The notes under the pieces: model-generated | Seen by the model: the letters and a program-made list of their open reading frames with translations, nothing else | What the model was told of the DNA's origin: nothing | Database searches by the model: none | Shown here: in pieces, positions 59,660-64,000 of the stretch | How the letters are laid out: each line of letters opens with the position of its first letter | How positions within the stretch are numbered: the stretch's first letter is position 1 | Made by a program: the position numbers and the translations under genes | From: Hydractinia symbiolongicarpus | Taxonomy: Eukaryota > Cnidaria > Hydrozoa > Anthoathecata > Hydractiniidae | Length of the DNA: 64,000 bases | Direction of reading: 5' to 3' | Assembly (NCBI RefSeq): GCF_029227915.1 | Contig: NC_079884.1 | Location: 29,762,001 to 29,826,000 of the forward strand

Positions 59660-61080
59660 AATAAAAGAAGTTTAATCGCCGGCAAACGAAAACCCGCGAT
59701 TTCCCGTAAATCCCGGGCTTGTCCCGTATAGTTGAATGTATATAAAGAAAGTACCCAAGGAGTAAACTGAATTCCCAAACGATTTTTTAAATTATTTCTG
59801 CACCACTAGAACGAATGAGACTTGTAGTTTTCAAAAATGTTTTCATTTTTGATGAGACGCTGAATAAAAGAAGTTTAATCGCCAGCAAACGAAAACATGC
59901 GATTTCCCGTAAATCCCAGACTCGGCCCGTATAGTCAAAAGTATACAAGGAGAGTACCCAGGGAGTAAACTCATTTCCCGAACGATTTTTTAAATTATTT
60001 TTTCACCACTAAAACGCATGAGACTTGTAGTTTTCAAAAATGATTTCATTTTTGATGAGACGCTGAATAAAAGAAGTTTAATCACCGGCAAACGAAAACC
60101 TGCGATTCCCCGTAAATCCCGGACTCGGCCTGTAAAGTCAAAAGTATACAAAAAAAGTACCCAGGGAGTAAACTCATTTCCCGAACGATTTTTCAAATTA
60201 TGTCTGCACCACTAGAACGAATGAGACTTGTAGTTTTCAAAAATGTTTTCATTTTTAATGAGACGCTTAATGAAAGAGGTTTAATCGCCGGCAAACGAAA
60301 ACCTGCGATTTCCCGTAAATCCCGGGCTTCTCCCGTATAGTCCAATGTATACAAAGAAAGTACCCTGTGAGTTAACTCATTTCCAGAACGATTTTTTAAA
60401 TTATCTTTTCACCACTAAAACGCATGAGACTTGTAGTTTTCAAAAATGTTTTCATTTTTGATGGGACGGTGAATAAAAGAAGTTTAATTGCCGGCAAACG
60501 AAAACCCGCGACTTCCCGTAACTCCCGGACTCGTCCCGTATAGTCAAAATTACACGAAGAAAGTACCCAGGGAGTAAACTCATTTCCCGAACGATTTTTT
60601 AAATTATTTCTTCACCACTAAAACGTATAAGACTTGTAGTTTTCAAAAATGTTTTCATTCTTGATAAGACGCTAAAGAAAAGAAGTTTAATCGCTGGCAA
60701 ACGAAAACCCGCGTATTCCCGGAAATCCCGAGCTTGGCCCGTATAGTCAAAAGTATACAAAGGAAGTACCCAGGGAGTAAACTCATTTCCGGAACGATTT
60801 TTTAAATTATTTTTTCACCACTAAAACGCATGAGACTTGTAGTCTTCAAACTTGTTTTCATTTTTGATGAGACGCTGAATACAAGAAGTTTAATCGTCGG
60901 CAAAGGAAAACCTGCGATTTCCCGTAAATCCCGGACTCGGCCTGTAAAGTCAAAAGTATACAAAGAAAGTACCCAGGGTGTAAACTCATTTCCCGAACGA
61001 TTTTTTAAATTATTATTTCACCATTAAAACGCATGAGACTTGTAGTTTTCAAAAATGTTTTCATTTTTGATGAGACGCTG
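59660..61080 (+). repeat. 7-monomer unit, copy 1 of a 1,421-bp tandem duplication
   Basis: Matching points 59,990/61,411, 60,018/61,439 and 60,830/62,251 give 1,421 bp. Shared rarities are CTTGTCCCGTATAGTTG, CGCCAGCAAACG, AAATGATTTC and CAAAATTACACG. The joint lies in the monomer at about 61,031, which joins a CACCATTAAAACG left end to the CTTGTCCCG body. Confidence 0.88.
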
Positions 61081-62501
61081 AATAAAAGAAGTTTAATCGC
61101 CGGCAAACGAAAACCCGCGATTTCCCGTAAATCCCGGGCTTGTCCCGTATAGTTGAATGTATATAAAGAAAGTACCCAAGGAGTAAACTGAATTCCCAAA
61201 CGATTTTTTAAATTATTTCTGCACCACTAGAACGAATGAGACTTGTAGTTTTCAAAAATGTTTTCATTTTTGATGAGACGCTGAATAAAAGAAGTTTAAT
61301 CGCCAGCAAACGAAAACATGCGATTTCCCGTAAATCCCAGACTCGGCCCGTATAGTCAAAAGTATACAAGGAGAGTACCCAGGGAGTAAACTCATTTCCC
61401 GAACGATTTTTTAAATTATTTTTTCACCACTAAAACGCATGAGACTTGTAGTTTTCAAAAATGATTTCATTTTTGATGAGACGCTGAATAAAAGAAGTTT
61501 AATCACCGGCAAACGAAAACCTGCGATTCCCCGTAAATCCCGGACTCGGCCTGTAAAGTCAAAAGTATACAAAAAAAGTACCCAGGGAGTAAACTCATTT
61601 CCCGAACGATTTTTCAAATTATGTCTGCACCACTAGAACGAATGAGACTTGTAGTTTTCAAAAATGTTTTCATTTTTAATGAGACGCTTAATGAAAGAGG
61701 TTTAATCGCCGGCAAACGAAAACCTGCGATTTCCCGTAAATCCCGGGCTTCTCCCGTATAGTCCAATGTATACAAAGAAAGTACCCTGTGAGTTAACTCA
61801 TTTCCAGAACGATTTTTTAAATTATCTTTTCACCACTAAAACGCATGAGACTTGTAGTTTTCAAAAATGTTTTCATTTTTGATGGGACGGTGAATAAAAG
61901 AAGTTTAATTGCCGGCAAACGAAAACCCGCGACTTCCCGTAACTCCCGGACTCGTCCCGTATAGTCAAAATTACACGAAGAAAGTACCCAGGGAGTAAAC
62001 TCATTTCCCGAACGATTTTTTAAATTATTTCTTCACCACTAAAACGTATAAGACTTGTAGTTTTCAAAAATGTTTTCATTCTTGATAAGACGCTAAAGAA
62101 AAGAAGTTTAATCGCTGGCAAACGAAAACCCGCGATTTCCCGGAAATCCCGAGCTTGGCCCGTATAGTCAAAAGTATACAAAGGAAGTACCCAGGGAGTA
62201 AACTCATTTCCGGAACGATTTTTTAAATTATTTTTTCACCACTAAAACGCATGAGACTTGTAGTCTTCAAACTTGTTTTCATTTTTGATGAGACGCTGAA
62301 TACAAGAAGTTTAATCGTCGGCAAAGGAAAACCTGCGATTTCCCGTAAATCCCGGACTCGGCCTGTAAAGTCAAAAGTATACAAAGAAAGTACCCAGGGT
62401 GTAAACTCATTTCCCGAACGATTTTTTAAATTATTATTTCACCATTAAAACGCATGAGACTTGTAGTTTTCAAAAATGTTTTCATTTTTGATGAGACGCT
62501 T
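61081..62501 (+). repeat. 7-monomer unit, copy 2 of the 1,421-bp duplication
   Basis: Second copy, differing from copy 1 at about 62,135 (GCGATTTCCCGG against GCGTATTCCCGG). It ends in GATGAGACGCT of the monomer at about 62,452, where the sequence switches to CTTAATGAAAGAGG. Confidence 0.87.
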
Positions 62502-63467
62502 AATGAAAGAGGTTTAATCGCCGGCAAACGAAAACCTGCGATTTCCCGTAAATCCCGGGCTTGTCCCGTATAGTCCAACGTATACAAGGAAAGTACCCTG
62601 TGAGTTAACTTATTTCCAGAGCGATTTTTTAAATTATCTTTTCACCACTAAATCGCATGAGACTTGTAGTTTTCAAAAATGTTTTCATTTTTGATGAGAC
62701 GCTGAATAAAAGAAGTTTAATCGCTGGCAACGAAAACCCGCGATTTCCCGTAAATCCCGGGCTTGGCACGTATAGTTGAATGTATATAAAGAAAGTACCC
62801 AAGGAGTTAACTGATTTCCCGAACGATTTTTCAAATTATTTCTGCACCACTAGAACGAATGAGGCTTGTAGTTTTCAAAAATGTTTTCATTTTTAATGAG
62901 ACGCTTAATGAAAGAGGTTTAATCGCCGGCAAACAAAAACCCGCTATTTCCCGTAAATCCCGGGCTTCTCCCGTATAGTCCAATGTATACAAAGAAAGTA
63001 CCCTGTGAGTTAACTCATTTCCAGAACGATTTTTTAAATTATCTTTTCACCACTAAAACGCATGAGACTTGTAGTTTTCAAAAATGTTTTCATTTTTGAT
63101 GGGACGGTGAATAAAAGAAGTTTAATTGCCGGCAAACGAAAACCCGCGACTTCCCGTAACTCCCGGACTCGTCCCGTATAGTCAAAATTACACGAAGAAA
63201 GTACCCAGGGAGTAAACTCATTTCCCGAACGATTTTTTAAATTATTTCTTCACCACTAAAACGTATAAGACTTGTAGTTTTCGAAAATGTTTTCATTCTT
63301 GATAAGACGCTAAAGAAAAGAAGTTTAATCGCTGGCAAACGAAAACCCGCGATTTCCCGGAAATCCCGAGCTTGGCCCGTATAGTCAAAAGTATACAAAG
63401 GAAGTACCCAGGGAGTAAACTCATTTCCGGAACGATTTTTTAAATTATTTTTTCACCACTAAAACGC
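62251..63467 (+). repeat. 6-monomer unit with 1,217-bp period at the right edge
   Basis: GTCTTCAAACTTG monomers at 62,251 and 63,468 bracket six monomers: that class, a CTTAATG monomer with CAACGTATACAAGG, a CTAAATCG/TATATAAAG hybrid with one base lost (CTGGCAACG), a CGAATGAGGCTTG monomer, a GATGGGACGGTG monomer and an ACGTATAAGAC monomer. The same order is found at about 33.6-34.7 kb, so this is an older arrangement seen again. Confidence 0.83.
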
Positions 63468-64000
63468 ATGAGACTTGTAGTCTTCAAACTTGTTTTCATT
63501 TTTGATGAGACGCTGAATACAAGAAGTTTAATCGTCGGCAAAGGAAAACCTGCGATTTCCCGTAAATCCCGGACTCGGCCTGTAAAGTCAAAAGTATACA
63601 AAGAAAGTACCCAGGGTGTAAACTCATTTCCCGAACGATTTTTTAAATTATTATTTCACCATTAAAACGCATGAGACTTGTAGTTTTCAAAAATGTTTTC
63701 ATTTTTGATGAGACGCTAAATAGAAGAAGTTTAATCGCCGGCAAACAAAAACCTGCGATTTCCCGTAAATCCCGGACTCGGCCCATATAGTCAAAAGTAT
63801 ACAAAGGAAGTACCCAGGGTGTAAACTCATTTCCCGAACGATTTTTTAAATTATTATTTCACCACTAAAGCCCATGAGACTTGTAGTTTTTAAAAATGTT
63901 TTCATTTTTGATGAGACGCTGTATAAAAGAAGTTTAATCGCCGGCAAACGAAAACCCGCGAAATCACGTAAATCCCGGACTCGGCCCGTATAGTCAAAAG

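Larger units (their letters stand above)
1..64000 (+). repeat. 203-bp tandem satellite array filling the window
   Basis: The whole window is head-to-tail copies of one monomer of about 203 bp, roughly 315 copies, all in one orientation. Each copy can be phased on the motif ATGAGACTTGTAGTTTTC, followed by an A/T-rich dyad, a CpG-rich centre (GCCGGC, CCCGCG, CCCGTA), GTATAC, GTACCCAGGGAG and a T-rich tail before CACCACTAAAACGC. The array enters already running at base 1 and leaves mid-monomer at base 64,000, so both ends lie outside. Small length changes come mostly from T-tract variation and single-base deletions. No unrelated sequence interrupts it. Known biology: arrays of this size, uniformity and higher-order structure are typical of centromeric or pericentromeric satellites in eukaryotes. 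I do not recognise the family or the species. Strand is given only as the orientation of the motif used for phasing. Confidence 0.99.
59178..64000 (+). repeat. Right flank: HOR units continuing past copy B
   Basis: Begins with the rare GATGCCTAATG monomer (about 59,208) and a TAAAATTATTTTTTTACC-like left edge, so it resembles copy A from about 40.5 kb rather than a third copy of the whole unit. It then passes through monomers with GTAGTTATC (about 59,624), CGCCAGCAAACG (about 59,880) and AAATGATTTC (about 60,041) into 7-mer and 6-mer repeats. The last monomer is cut by the window edge. No gene is visible. Confidence 0.83.

Noticed and set aside
1-64000. CRISPR array
   Set aside because: The repeats are not separated by unique spacers of constant length. 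The whole 203-bp period is conserved and there are no cas genes.
1-64000. Ribosomal intergenic spacer subrepeats
   Set aside because: IGS subrepeats can be about 200 bp, but no rRNA gene sequence or pre-rRNA promoter-like unique region appears in 64 kb.
1-64000. Tandem repeat of a bacterial surface-protein gene
   Set aside because: A 203-bp period is not a multiple of three, so no frame stays open through successive copies. There is no ribosome-binding site or flanking operon.

Overview
The window is one uninterrupted block of eukaryote-type satellite DNA. From base 1 to base 64,000 it consists of a single monomer of about 203 bp (observed range about 201-203 bp), always in the same orientation, so roughly 315 tandem copies. 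I see no protein-coding gene, tRNA, rRNA, CRISPR array, transposon or non-satellite spacer. Short open frames of 60-120 codons occur on both strands, but they recur because the monomer recurs. A representative monomer (2,864-3,066) is about 39% GC by hand count. It contains 13 CpG dinucleotides where about 7.6 would be expected from its base composition. The organism cannot be named from this sequence. A large array with higher-order repeats and a nucleosome-sized monomer suggests centromeric or pericentromeric heterochromatin of a eukaryote, and the lack of CpG depletion argues against a heavily methylated vertebrate-like genome. Both of these are inferences.

The monomers fall into about a dozen recognisable subclasses, defined by linked variants such as GATGGGACG or GATGAGACG, CTTAATGAAAGAGG or CTGAATAAAAGAAG, TATATAAAG, CCCTGTGAG and GATGCCTAATG. 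The order of these subclasses gives a nested higher-order repeat (HOR) structure. Repeat periods I could measure are 810, 1,012-1,015, 1,214-1,217, 1,419-1,421, 1,620-1,622, 1,821, 2,230, 3,243 and 5,474 bp, that is 4, 5, 6, 7, 8, 9, 11, 16 and 27 monomers. Every period is a whole number of monomers, as expected from unequal crossing-over or a similar in-register process.

Layout: 1 to about 10,345 is an older, irregular set of units of 6, 8, 10 and 15 monomers, each starting with a CAGAAATG-type monomer. About 10,345-18,452 holds two copies of a 13-monomer block separated by 4-mer and 7-mer duplications. About 18,452-20,105 is a mixed run. About 20,105-25,536 has 5-mer duplications of about 1,014 and 1,012 bp and the start of a 1,821-bp duplication. 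About 25,536-42,963 (copy A, 17,428 bp) is repeated in tandem as about 42,964-59,177 (copy B, 16,214 bp). About 59,178-64,000 continues with 7-mer and 6-mer duplications.

The most striking observation is the copy A/copy B pair. The two copies look nearly identical wherever I compared them, but they differ by exactly one 1,214-bp six-monomer unit, present twice in A (30,827-33,254) and once in B (48,255-49,468). Smaller duplications (1,821, 1,620 and 3,243 bp) are present in both copies, which gives a relative order of events. Most monomers also carry a 9-bp perfect inverted repeat around a TTTT loop, a candidate structural or protein-binding element. All comparisons were made by eye, and block boundaries are accurate only to within tens of bases.
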